Below are positions 1 to 5,307 of a stretch of 11,984 nt of DNA, one piece after another (the stretch's first letter is position 1; each line of letters starts with the position of its first letter). The DNA lies in assembly GCA_007134625.1 (NCBI GenBank), contig SLKL01000142.1, positions 1 to 11,984 of the forward strand, in the 5' to 3' direction. This DNA is from Saprospiraceae bacterium. GTDB lineage: Bacteria > Bacteroidota > Bacteroidia > Chitinophagales > Saprospiraceae. The translations under genes and the position numbers were made by a program. The notes below the pieces were generated by a model, which was not told where the DNA came from, ran no database searches, and saw only the letters and a list, made by a program, of their open reading frames with translations.

Positions 1-199
1 AACTGATATCTAGTAAGATGGACTTGCATTGCTGTAGATTTTCCCTTAAATCTTCCTTGCTTTTTGCAAACTCATGACATCCTTGTGGGAAAAGAATAGC
101 GAGCAGTTTTTCCAGAAAAAGGTGAACTTCCTTTACCGGCGGATAATTCACCTTTTTCCGGTGACTATCAAATAGCTTATCAATCAGTTGATCACTCAT
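1..199 (-). CDS. cysE: Serine O-acetyltransferase, N-terminal part (runs off the window)
   Basis: Only the first 66 codons are present; the gene continues past base 1. The ATG is at 199-197 on the minus strand, 11 bases after the osmC stop. The peptide begins MSDQLIDKLFDSHRKK and continues with an LFLEKLLAILFPQG segment and a helical stretch ending LQQCKSILLDIS. I recognise this as the all-helical N-terminal region typical of Bacteroidota serine acetyltransferases, which make O-acetylserine from serine and acetyl-CoA for cysteine synthesis. The catalytic left-handed beta-helix lies outside the window, so the call rests on resemblance of the N-terminus alone. The spacing behind osmC suggests co-transcription. 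Confidence 0.6.
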   Translation of the reverse strand, partial: MSDQLIDKLFDSHRKKVNYPPVKEVHLFLEKLLAILFPQGCHEFAKSKEDLRENLQQCKSILLDIS

Positions 200-210
200 T
201 AGTATTCGAT

Positions 211-609
211 TTACGATGCCTTTATTTGGTATTCGTAACTGAGTTTAGCAGCTTTTTCCAGCATCTTGGATACAGAGCAGTAGGTGTTCATACTCATGTC
301 CAGTGCTTTCTTTACTTTTTTATCATCTAAATCCCCGTAAAGTGTAAATTTCAAATGAATGTCAGTAAAAACTTTAGGCGGATCTTCAGCTCTTTTTCCT
401 TCTACTTCAACTTCTATTTTCTCTAGTGGCTGTCTCATTTTTTTCAGAAATAGCTCTGCGTCTATTGAACTACAGCCTGCTGCTGACATCAATAGGGCTT
501 CCATTGGGCTTACTCCCTCACCATTTCCCGAGAAAAAATATTCGTGCCCTTTCTCATTTTTAGCATTAAAGGCGAATCTACCATCTACTGAATTTAAGTG
601 TACTTTCAT
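211..609 (-). CDS. OsmC/Ohr-family peroxiredoxin-like protein
   Basis: A 132-residue protein of normal OsmC-family length. Members reduce organic hydroperoxides with a cysteine pair in the cytoplasm. Residues 29-50 carry the family signature, with SPMEALLMSAAGCSSID containing Cys46, and the second conserved cysteine is Cys111 in TYCSVS. Both active-site cysteines are therefore present. I start at the ATG at 609-607; the frame extends back to a TTG at 639, but that would add ten residues of poor character (MSIFLIKNIK) and run into the dyad at 636-661. The gene sits 11 bases upstream of a serine acetyltransferase on the same strand. Whether it is the OsmC, Ohr or YhfA-like subgroup cannot be fixed by eye, so no symbol is given. 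Confidence 0.88.
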   Translation of the reverse strand: MKVHLNSVDGRFAFNAKNEKGHEYFFSGNGEGVSPMEALLMSAAGCSSIDAELFLKKMRQPLEKIEVEVEGKRAEDPPKVFTDIHLKFTLYGDLDDKKVKKALDMSMNTYCSVSKMLEKAAKLSYEYQIKAS

Positions 610-635
610 TTTTATGTTTTTTATTAAAAAAATTG

Positions 636-661
636 ACAAGCTATTTTCGACACTAGCTTGT
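636..661. promoter_or_regulatory. Perfect 8-bp dyad upstream of osmC
   Basis: ACAAGCTA at 636-643 is an exact inverted copy of TAGCTTGT at 654-661, with a 10-base centre. It begins 26 bases upstream of the osmC ATG, so it lies in the promoter or 5' leader. Ohr/OsmC genes are often controlled by MarR-type OhrR repressors that bind palindromes, so an operator is possible. A leader hairpin is equally possible. No regulator gene is visible nearby. Confidence 0.4.
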
Positions 662-823
662 GTTTTGACTTCCGTTTTTTAAGGGGAAAATTGCAAAAAG
701 GTTTATCATCTCTTTTTAGCAGATGATGTAATAGTTGATGACTTTAAAACGCAAATTTTTTTAAAATGTTTGACTTCTCTCATACCGCATTTGATGTAAA
801 GGGTTTGGTTTGGTCTCGATGCC

Positions 824-851
824 TGAATTTTCAACTTTCAATTATCAAAAC
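824..851. repeat. Degenerate heptamer array, copy A
   Basis: Four imperfect 7-base units in a row: TGAATTT, TCAACTT, TCAATTA, TCAAAAC. The 18 bases at 826-843 are identical to 1040-1057, about 214 bases away in the same orientation. Confidence 0.6.
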
Positions 852-916
852 CGCAGAGCAAACCGAGTTGAATTTATCAAGCTGGAGGCATGACAAAGGG
901 TTACTCCCAAACCTCT

Positions 917-967
917 CTGTGTCCTCCGTGATCTTTTCACCAATCCACCAATAAATTGGGGACACAG
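917..967. repeat. Inverted repeat with nested CCAAT/ATTGG pairs
   Basis: CTGTGTCC at 917-924 is the exact reverse complement of GGACACAG at 960-967. Inside, ATTGG at 955-959 can pair with CCAAT at 940-944 (or 948-952, leaving too small a loop). Together they could form a long hairpin in the 3' region of the pyrD transcript. There is no clean U-run next to it, so I do not call it an intrinsic terminator. Confidence 0.4.
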
Positions 968-1023
968 TTGAATTGGGAACAAGTGTGGTTAAAAAAACAA
1001 CACCCATTTCTCACTTTCTCAGC

Positions 1024-1058
1024 GCAATCTTCAATCTTCAATTTTCAACTTTCAATTC
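1024..1058. repeat. Degenerate heptamer array, copy B, overlapping the pyrD stop
   Basis: Five imperfect 7-base units: GCAATCT, TCAATCT, TCAATTT, TCAACTT, TCAATTC. Bases 1040-1057 repeat 826-843 exactly. The last three units lie inside pyrD on the minus strand and supply its final codons (E-L-K-V-E-N) and the TGA stop at 1040-1038. Confidence 0.65.
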
Positions 1059-2075
1059 ATTAAGAATTTCTCTCACCAATCCCGGACCCTTATAAATAAG
1101 TCCGCTGTAAACCTGAACAAGGTCGGCACCTGCCTCAAGCATTTTAGTAGCGTCATTCCCGTTCATGATGCCACCAACACCTATGATGACAGTATCGGAC
1201 CCTAGTAAAGACCGCATTGTTTTTACTACCTCAAGTGAGCGTTGAGTAAGGGGAGCACCACTGAGACCACCATTTCCGATGGAGTTAATTTCAGATTTAT
1301 TCGTTTTTAAGCCTTCTCTGGAAATGGTAGTATTGGTTGCTATAATCCCGTCGAGGCTTAATTCATTGACTATTTCAGCAATATCGCGAAGTTGTCCTTC
1401 ACCTAAGTCGGGAGCTATTTTAAGTAAGATAGGTTTGGGTTGAGCAGTACTGTTGTTGTATTCAAGTAATTTTAATAGTATCTTTCGGAGTGGTTCTTTA
1501 TCCTGTAGTTCCCTTAGATTCGGGGTATTGGGACTACTCATATTCACTGTAAAGTAGTCCACTACATCGTGTAACTCCCGCATGCAATACAAATAATCAT
1601 CAACAGCATTTTCATTGGGAGTATCCTTGTTTTTTCCGATATTCCCACCAATGATTAAGGGGAAATCTCCCTTCTCTTTTAGTCTTTTTTTCAATGCTTC
1701 AACTCCATCATTATTGAATCCCATCCTGTTGATGACCGCTTTATCTTTTTTTAACCTGAAAAGGCGGGGTTTGGGATTGCCTTCCTGAGGTCGCGGAGTA
1801 ACTGTGCCGAGTTCAAGGAAACCAAATCCAAGATGCTGTAAATTTTTATAGTATTTTCCGTCCTTATCAAAACCTGCAGCAAGTCCCACCGGATTGGGAA
1901 AATGAAGCCCCATAAGTTGCTTGGGTCTTCCCTTTTTCGATTTATAATTCGATTTGATTAGATTCCTGATCAGCGGAATATTTAAAGCTACAGAAAATAA
2001 TTTCATGGTAAGACCATGTGCTTTTTCTGCTGAAAACAAAAACATTACCGGACGAAGAAAAACACGATAAAACAT
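1038..2075 (-). CDS. pyrD: Dihydroorotate dehydrogenase (quinone), class 2
   Basis: A 345-residue protein of the usual class 2 length. It oxidises dihydroorotate to orotate with FMN and passes electrons to membrane quinones, the fourth step of pyrimidine synthesis. The N-terminal 40 residues (FLRPVMFLFSAEKAHGLTMK) match the amphipathic helices that dock class 2 enzymes on the membrane. FMN/substrate motifs follow in order: GLAAGFDKDG 64-73, RMGFNNDG 117-124, the catalytic-serine loop NMSSPNTPNLRE 178-189, LLKIAPD 217-223, ATNTT 246-250, GGLSGAPL 269-276, IIGVGGI 297-303 and YSGLIYKGP 323-331. The ATG at 2075-2073 gives a complete N-terminus. The last residues after GPGLVREILNEL come from a heptamer repeat, so the natural C-terminus may have been altered slightly. 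It stands alone, divergent from the lipoprotein gene. Confidence 0.96.
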   Translation of the reverse strand: MFYRVFLRPVMFLFSAEKAHGLTMKLFSVALNIPLIRNLIKSNYKSKKGRPKQLMGLHFPNPVGLAAGFDKDGKYYKNLQHLGFGFLELGTVTPRPQEGNPKPRLFRLKKDKAVINRMGFNNDGVEALKKRLKEKGDFPLIIGGNIGKNKDTPNENAVDDYLYCMRELHDVVDYFTVNMSSPNTPNLRELQDKEPLRKILLKLLEYNNSTAQPKPILLKIAPDLGEGQLRDIAEIVNELSLDGIIATNTTISREGLKTNKSEINSIGNGGLSGAPLTQRSLEVVKTMRSLLGSDTVIIGVGGIMNGNDATKMLEAGADLVQVYSGLIYKGPGLVREILNELKVEN

Positions 2076-2091
2076 ATTTTAAAATTTGCTG

Positions 2092-2099
2092 CAAACATA
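2092..2099 (-). promoter_or_regulatory. Candidate -7 element for pyrD
   Basis: On the minus strand this reads TATGTTTG, an exact match to the Bacteroidota TAnnTTTG consensus, 16 bases before the pyrD ATG. I see no TTG at the expected -33 distance, so support comes from the -7 box and its position only. Confidence 0.45.
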
Positions 2100-2520
2100 C
2101 TGAATTCATTGCTTTTATTGAGTAATAGATGCCTTAATCGAGTATTAGTAATTCTATGAATGTTTATCTAAATAAAAGTTGGCTGGTATAAAATTAGCCG
2201 GGTATCTTAAAAAAAAGCATTCAAACTTTGTTGGGGTTAAAAATTCTTCATAGTATTGCCGTGAGTTTTGCTTTTTGTTTTTGTTGAATTATTAACATAT
2301 ACTTATAAAGCCTTTATGAGTAATCACTCAGACCCTGAAATGAACTTAAATTGTGCGAAGAATCTGGAGTAAGAAATTTTTCGGAAAAAGTTTTTTTGTG
2401 AATTTATGAAATGTAGGGTCTTTGCTAACTCATACTCTCCTTACCTGTATAAGGATTTTGATACAGGGGTGCTAATCCGAAAAACCTTAAGAGTAGGAAT
2501 CATTTAATTATCTTAAGCTT
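2100..2520. other. Long divergent intergenic region, possible structured leader of the lipoprotein gene
   Basis: No gene seen. The half nearest the lipoprotein gene contains several complementary segments: AGACCCT 2330-2336 with AGGGTCT 2415-2421; TACTCT 2433-2438 with AGAGTA 2490-2495; a tight hairpin CCTGTAT 2444-2450 with ATACAGG 2461-2467; and CTTAAGA 2486-2492 with TCTTAAG 2511-2517, ending three bases before the ATG at 2521. The second and last pairings are mutually exclusive. Segments this short can arise by chance in AT-rich DNA, and no known riboswitch class is recognised. No exact plus-strand TAnnTTTG box was found. Confidence 0.35.
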
Positions 2521-2814
2521 ATGAAAAAGTTATTCGTAAATCTCGCTTTGGTAGTTGGATTGTCACTGTTTCTGACATCTTGCTATACTTACACCTTTAC
2601 AGTTGGTGATGGTCCTCAAACGGGCGTAACTGTGACTCAAAAAAATCATTACCTTCTTTATGGGTTAGCCCCCATTAGCACCTCAGATCCTGTAGAAATG
2701 GCTCGCGGATCAGAAAACTATGAAGTGACTATTCAGCATACCTTCGTTGATGGTTTACTAAATGCAATTACCTGGGGTATTTATACTCCAACTACCACCA
2801 GAGTAACCAGATAG
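2521..2814 (+). CDS. Bor-like lipoprotein
   Basis: A 97-residue protein with an N-terminal lipoprotein signal (MKKLF, hydrophobic core, lipobox L-T-S-C with the acylated Cys21), so it should be membrane anchored. The mature part resembles the Bor family of phage lambda, which includes Iss of E. coli: TFTVG after the lipobox, then a Q-K-N-H stretch, and the strongest stretch HTFVDGLLNAITWGIYTPTTTRV at about 73-95, matching the family's FV-GLL-IT-GIYTP pattern. Lambda Bor is also about 97 residues. In E. coli these are outer-membrane lipoproteins linked to serum survival; the role here is unknown. The gene has its own hairpin terminator and divergent leader, and no phage genes are near. The family call is from memory of the motif. 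Confidence 0.75.
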   Translation: MKKLFVNLALVVGLSLFLTSCYTYTFTVGDGPQTGVTVTQKNHYLLYGLAPISTSDPVEMARGSENYEVTIQHTFVDGLLNAITWGIYTPTTTRVTR

Positions 2815-2830
2815 TTACTATGTCTGAATT

Positions 2831-2867
2831 AATAATTAACAGGGGCAAATCGTCCCTGTTAATTATT
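2831..2867 (+). terminator. Strong hairpin after the lipoprotein gene
   Basis: A perfect 14-bp stem: AATAATTAACAGGG at 2831-2844 pairs with CCCTGTTAATTATT at 2854-2867, around a 9-base loop. The descending arm is T-rich and is followed by TTACC, so the U-tract is imperfect but plausible. It starts 17 bases after the lipoprotein stop and ends 19 bases before the next ATG. Confidence 0.8.
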
Positions 2868-2886
2868 TTACCTATTGACTTTTTAT

Positions 2887-3078
2887 ATGAAAAAACTTAT
2901 ACTCGTTCTTGGGATTATTTTCATTATTGCTTCATTAATCAGAATCGGACAGTATATATCCGATTATCAAATACTAAGTGACTATGGAAAAGGATTTATC
3001 TGGGGAAATATAATTACTCTGGCCTTAGGGGGGCTCATGGTTTTTTATGGTCTCCGCAAAAAGAAAAAATCTGATTAA
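2887..3078 (+). CDS. Small two-helix membrane protein, unknown function
   Basis: A 63-residue protein starting at the ATG at 2887 (MKKLILVLG); the frame extends to a TTG at 2875 but the ATG gives a cleaner N-terminus. Two hydrophobic segments are visible, about residues 3-20 and 38-55, joined by a polar loop containing QYISDYQ and SDYGKG. It ends in a basic tail RKKKK at 57-61, which predicts the C-terminus in the cytoplasm and therefore the N-terminus there too. I do not recognise a family. The terminator hairpin just upstream means it is read through from the lipoprotein promoter or has its own start site; no promoter is evident. It converges on the polX gene with 18 bases between stops. 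Confidence 0.6.
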   Translation: MKKLILVLGIIFIIASLIRIGQYISDYQILSDYGKGFIWGNIITLALGGLMVFYGLRKKKKSD

Positions 3079-3096
3079 TCTTTTCTTACCCAATTT

Positions 3097-4746
3097 CTAT
3101 CCCTTCATTATACTAAGAAAATCTTTTTCTGATAGGCAATTAATACAGTCTTCCATTAACATTCCCCCTTTTCTTGCTGCTCTGACTCCATGCCTAATGT
3201 CGTCAATTCCTTCGATAGAGTGGGCATCCGGATTAATACTGAATTTAATTCCTCTTTCCATAGCCGGTAGAATCCAGCTCCAGTCAAGATCGAGTCTGTA
3301 GGGATTAGCATTTAATTCGATGACAACTCCATTGGCTGCGCATGCATCCAGTAATTTTTCTTTATCCAGAGGATATCCCGGTCTCGATAACAACAATCTC
3401 CCTGTTGGATGGCCGAGCATATGAACATGTGGATTTTCAACTGCACTGATAAGCCTTTTTGTCGCTTTTTCAATATCCATATTTAAAACTGAATGCACAG
3501 AGGCAATCACCAGCTCGAATTTACCGAGTAGATCAGCTGTGTAGTCCATGCTTCCATCCGGTAAAATATCGGCTTCAATGCCCTTGATGATTCTAAAAGG
3601 AGCCAACTGTTGGTTGAGTTGATCTATTTCTTCCCATTGCGCCAAAACGTCTTTTTCTTTTAATCCGCCGGCATAGGAGGCATAAGCGGAGTGATCTGTT
3701 ATCGCCAGATATTCAAAGCCCTTATCTCTTGCAGCAAGAGCCATCTTTTCAAGGCTGTGTGCCCCATCACTCCAGGTACTATGGCTGTGGACCACCCCTT
3801 TTATGTCATCTTCAGAAATCCTTTTTTTATCCTGAATTTGATAAGCCTTTTCAGTATCCGCCCAATTTCTGAATTCAGGCTGTAAATATGCTTTTTCAAA
3901 GGAGTCGAAAACAGCATCCTCGTCCGAGGCCTTAATGGATTTATTTTTTTCATCACCCAACATTGAGTTGACAAAATTCTCAGGTCCTGTTAGCTGTAGT
4001 TGCTTTAGTCCAAAGTCGCTTTCAGCAACTGTATGAATCCGCACCGGCCACTTTTCTTCCATCATGCCTTCAATACTTCCCCCTTCTATTTTTGTTAAAA
4101 TGAAATCATTAATCCGACTACTTTTTAACTCATCAGCAGAGACCGTAGTCAGTAGCAGTATCTCACTTGCAGTATTTTCAAGTCTTCGTAAATCTCCACT
4201 GACTTCAGTTTTGTTATTTGGGAAGTGTTCCTTTATAGATTCAATTAATCTTTTGGCGGCGTCATCCAGCTGATGAAAAAAGAAATAACCGCGTTGACTT
4301 AGGTAATACCTTACCTTGTTTCTGATGTCCTCCTGAGATTTTTCGCCAAATCCCTTTAAGCTGATAAGTCGGTTTTCTTCGCATGCGTAAAGTAGTTCTC
4401 CTGGTGACAATATTTCCAGCCCTTTCCATAGTTTCCGGACTTTACCCGGACCGAGCCCCTTTATTTTAAGTAATTCAGCTACCTGACCGGGCACCTTATT
4501 CTTAACTTTCTCCAGTGCTGATATTTCCCCTGTTTCTCCTAATTCTATAATCTTGGCGCTAATGGCTTTCCCTACCCCGGGTATGGATTCGAGTTCATTC
4601 AAAGAGAGATTTTCAAGGTCATGGTCATAGGATCTGAGTTTTTGGTAGGCAGAACGGTAAGACCTGATCTTAAATGGATTGTCACCAAGTAGTTCCATGA
4701 GATCTGCCAGCTCTCTGAATTTTCCTGCTATTTCTCTGTTCGTCAT
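3097..4746 (-). CDS. PolX-family protein: HhH and PHP exonuclease domains, polymerase site lost
   Basis: A 549-residue protein with the bacterial PolX layout: helical 8-kDa-like domain (MTNREIAGKFRELADLMELLG, NPFKIRSYRSAY), helix-hairpin-helix motifs at IPGVGKA 55-61, IKGLGPGK 95-102 and LKGFGEKS 130-137, a nucleotidyltransferase-like region about 160-300, and a PHP domain about 315-545. PHP metal ligands appear complete: HSH 320-322, ITDHS 349-353, GIEAD 389-393, SVHS 416-419, LGHPTGR 444-450 and NPDAHS 505-510. The polymerase signature is broken. SGDLRRLENTASEILLL (183-199) aligns with the usual GS-RR-(E)T-GD-D motif, with Glu195 and Leu197 in place of the two aspartates, and VRIH (235-238) replaces VDLR, losing the third. 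I infer a nuclease or DNA-end-processing protein without polymerase activity, possibly standard for Bacteroidota. Confidence 0.9.
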   Translation of the reverse strand: MTNREIAGKFRELADLMELLGDNPFKIRSYRSAYQKLRSYDHDLENLSLNELESIPGVGKAISAKIIELGETGEISALEKVKNKVPGQVAELLKIKGLGPGKVRKLWKGLEILSPGELLYACEENRLISLKGFGEKSQEDIRNKVRYYLSQRGYFFFHQLDDAAKRLIESIKEHFPNNKTEVSGDLRRLENTASEILLLTTVSADELKSSRINDFILTKIEGGSIEGMMEEKWPVRIHTVAESDFGLKQLQLTGPENFVNSMLGDEKNKSIKASDEDAVFDSFEKAYLQPEFRNWADTEKAYQIQDKKRISEDDIKGVVHSHSTWSDGAHSLEKMALAARDKGFEYLAITDHSAYASYAGGLKEKDVLAQWEEIDQLNQQLAPFRIIKGIEADILPDGSMDYTADLLGKFELVIASVHSVLNMDIEKATKRLISAVENPHVHMLGHPTGRLLLSRPGYPLDKEKLLDACAANGVVIELNANPYRLDLDWSWILPAMERGIKFSINPDAHSIEGIDDIRHGVRAARKGGMLMEDCINCLSEKDFLSIMKG

Positions 4747-4766
4747 TTATTGTTTTTTTAAAAAAG

Positions 4767-4797
4767 CGAATATACGACCTGCACGAGTGATTAGCAA
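4767..4797 (-). promoter_or_regulatory. Candidate polX promoter (-33 and -7)
   Basis: On the minus strand, TTG at 4797-4795 is followed after 20 bases by TATATTCG at 4774-4767, one mismatch from TAnnTTTG. The spacing fits Bacteroidota sigma-A promoters, and the predicted start leaves a short leader before the ATG at 4746. Confidence 0.5.
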
Positions 4798-4837
4798 TAA
4801 AAACAGATGGATTACTAAGGAGACTAAGCTAAACTAC

Positions 4838-4845
4838 TATTTTTG
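4838..4845 (+). promoter_or_regulatory. Candidate -7 element for the HsdR-N gene
   Basis: TATTTTTG matches TAnnTTTG exactly. It would put the transcript start near 4851, which favours the ATG at 4882 over the TTG at 4843 that overlaps this box. No TTG is visible at -33. Confidence 0.45.
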
Positions 4846-4881
4846 CAAAAAAAGACTTTGGATAAACTCGATTTGCAACTG

Positions 4882-5304
4882 ATGAGTTACGTGCCTCAGC
4901 TCAAACTTAAAAAAGAGGGTGCTATAGATTATATATGGGATCCCCTGAGAAAGAAATATCTCGTGCTTCAGCCTGAAGAATTTGTGAGGCAACTGCTCAT
5001 CATTTATTTTAAGGAGGTCCATGGCATCCCATTTATCAGAATGAGTTCAGAGTATCTTATTCCTCTTTTCAAAACTCAAAAGAGGTGTGATTTGCTCATA
5101 TTTGATCCCAATGGTAATGTTCTTTTGCTTGCAGAGTGTAAATCTTTCAAGGAGAAAAAGCTCAATTTGACTATTGATCAGATTCAAAATTATAACTTAT
5201 ATTTAGATGCACCCAGACTATTGATTACCAATGGTCCTGATTGTCTTTATTTTGAGCGGTCCGAGGGTAGAGGATTCGAAACTTCCGGTATAATAAGTTT
5301 TTGA
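4882..5304 (+). CDS. Orphan HsdR N-terminal domain protein (PD-(D/E)xK nuclease-like)
   Basis: A 140-residue protein from the ATG at 4882 (MSYVPQLKLKK); the frame is open back to a TTG at 4843, which would give 153 residues. It matches the type I restriction enzyme R-protein N-terminal family common as a stand-alone gene in Bacteroidota. The features are YIWDPLRKKYLVLQPEEFVRQ near the N-terminus, then KRCDLLIFD and LLLAECKSF, giving the nuclease triad Asp70, Glu85 and Lys87, then DQIQNYN and RLLITNGPDCLYF. All three catalytic positions are present, so nuclease activity is possible. No helicase or methylase domain and no hsdM/hsdS neighbour exist, so this is not a restriction system as seen here. 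It is divergent from polX; its stop is 3 bases from the opposing gene's stop. Confidence 0.8.
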   Translation: MSYVPQLKLKKEGAIDYIWDPLRKKYLVLQPEEFVRQLLIIYFKEVHGIPFIRMSSEYLIPLFKTQKRCDLLIFDPNGNVLLLAECKSFKEKKLNLTIDQIQNYNLYLDAPRLLITNGPDCLYFERSEGRGFETSGIISF

Positions 5305-5307
5305 CGA

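Larger units (their letters stand above)
662..1037. other. Gene-poor intergenic stretch between osmC and pyrD
   Basis: No convincing gene. The only open frame of any size, 766-954 on the plus strand (62 codons), opens with no recognisable leader, resembles no family and runs through repeat sequence, so I treat it as chance. The stretch holds heptamer-type repeats (824-851, and 1024-1058 running into pyrD) and an inverted repeat spanning 917-967. The words CTCTGTGTCCTCCGTGATCT (915-934) resemble short phrases I associate with dispersed intergenic repeats in Bacteroidota; that is memory, not a search result. It also has to contain the osmC promoter and the pyrD 3' end, but I see no clear -7 element or U-tract terminator. 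Confidence 0.5.

Noticed and set aside
359..682. Plus-strand open frame opposite osmC
   Set aside because: Antisense shadow of osmC; serine- and phenylalanine-rich composition typical of reverse-strand frames.
766..954. Plus-strand 62-codon open frame between osmC and pyrD
   Set aside because: No family resemblance, no plausible leader, and it runs through repeat-like DNA.
2377..2397. TTTTT-CGG-AAAAA hairpin followed by a T-run as an intrinsic terminator
   Set aside because: The stem is only A-T pairs with a 3-base loop, and no gene on that strand ends upstream.
2464..2478. TPP riboswitch, prompted by GGGGTGCT at 2465-2472
   Set aside because: The required CTGAGA and later conserved elements are absent, and the gene downstream is a lipoprotein.
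4882..5304. Restriction-modification system
   Set aside because: Only the HsdR N-terminal domain is present; no helicase, methylase or specificity gene is nearby.
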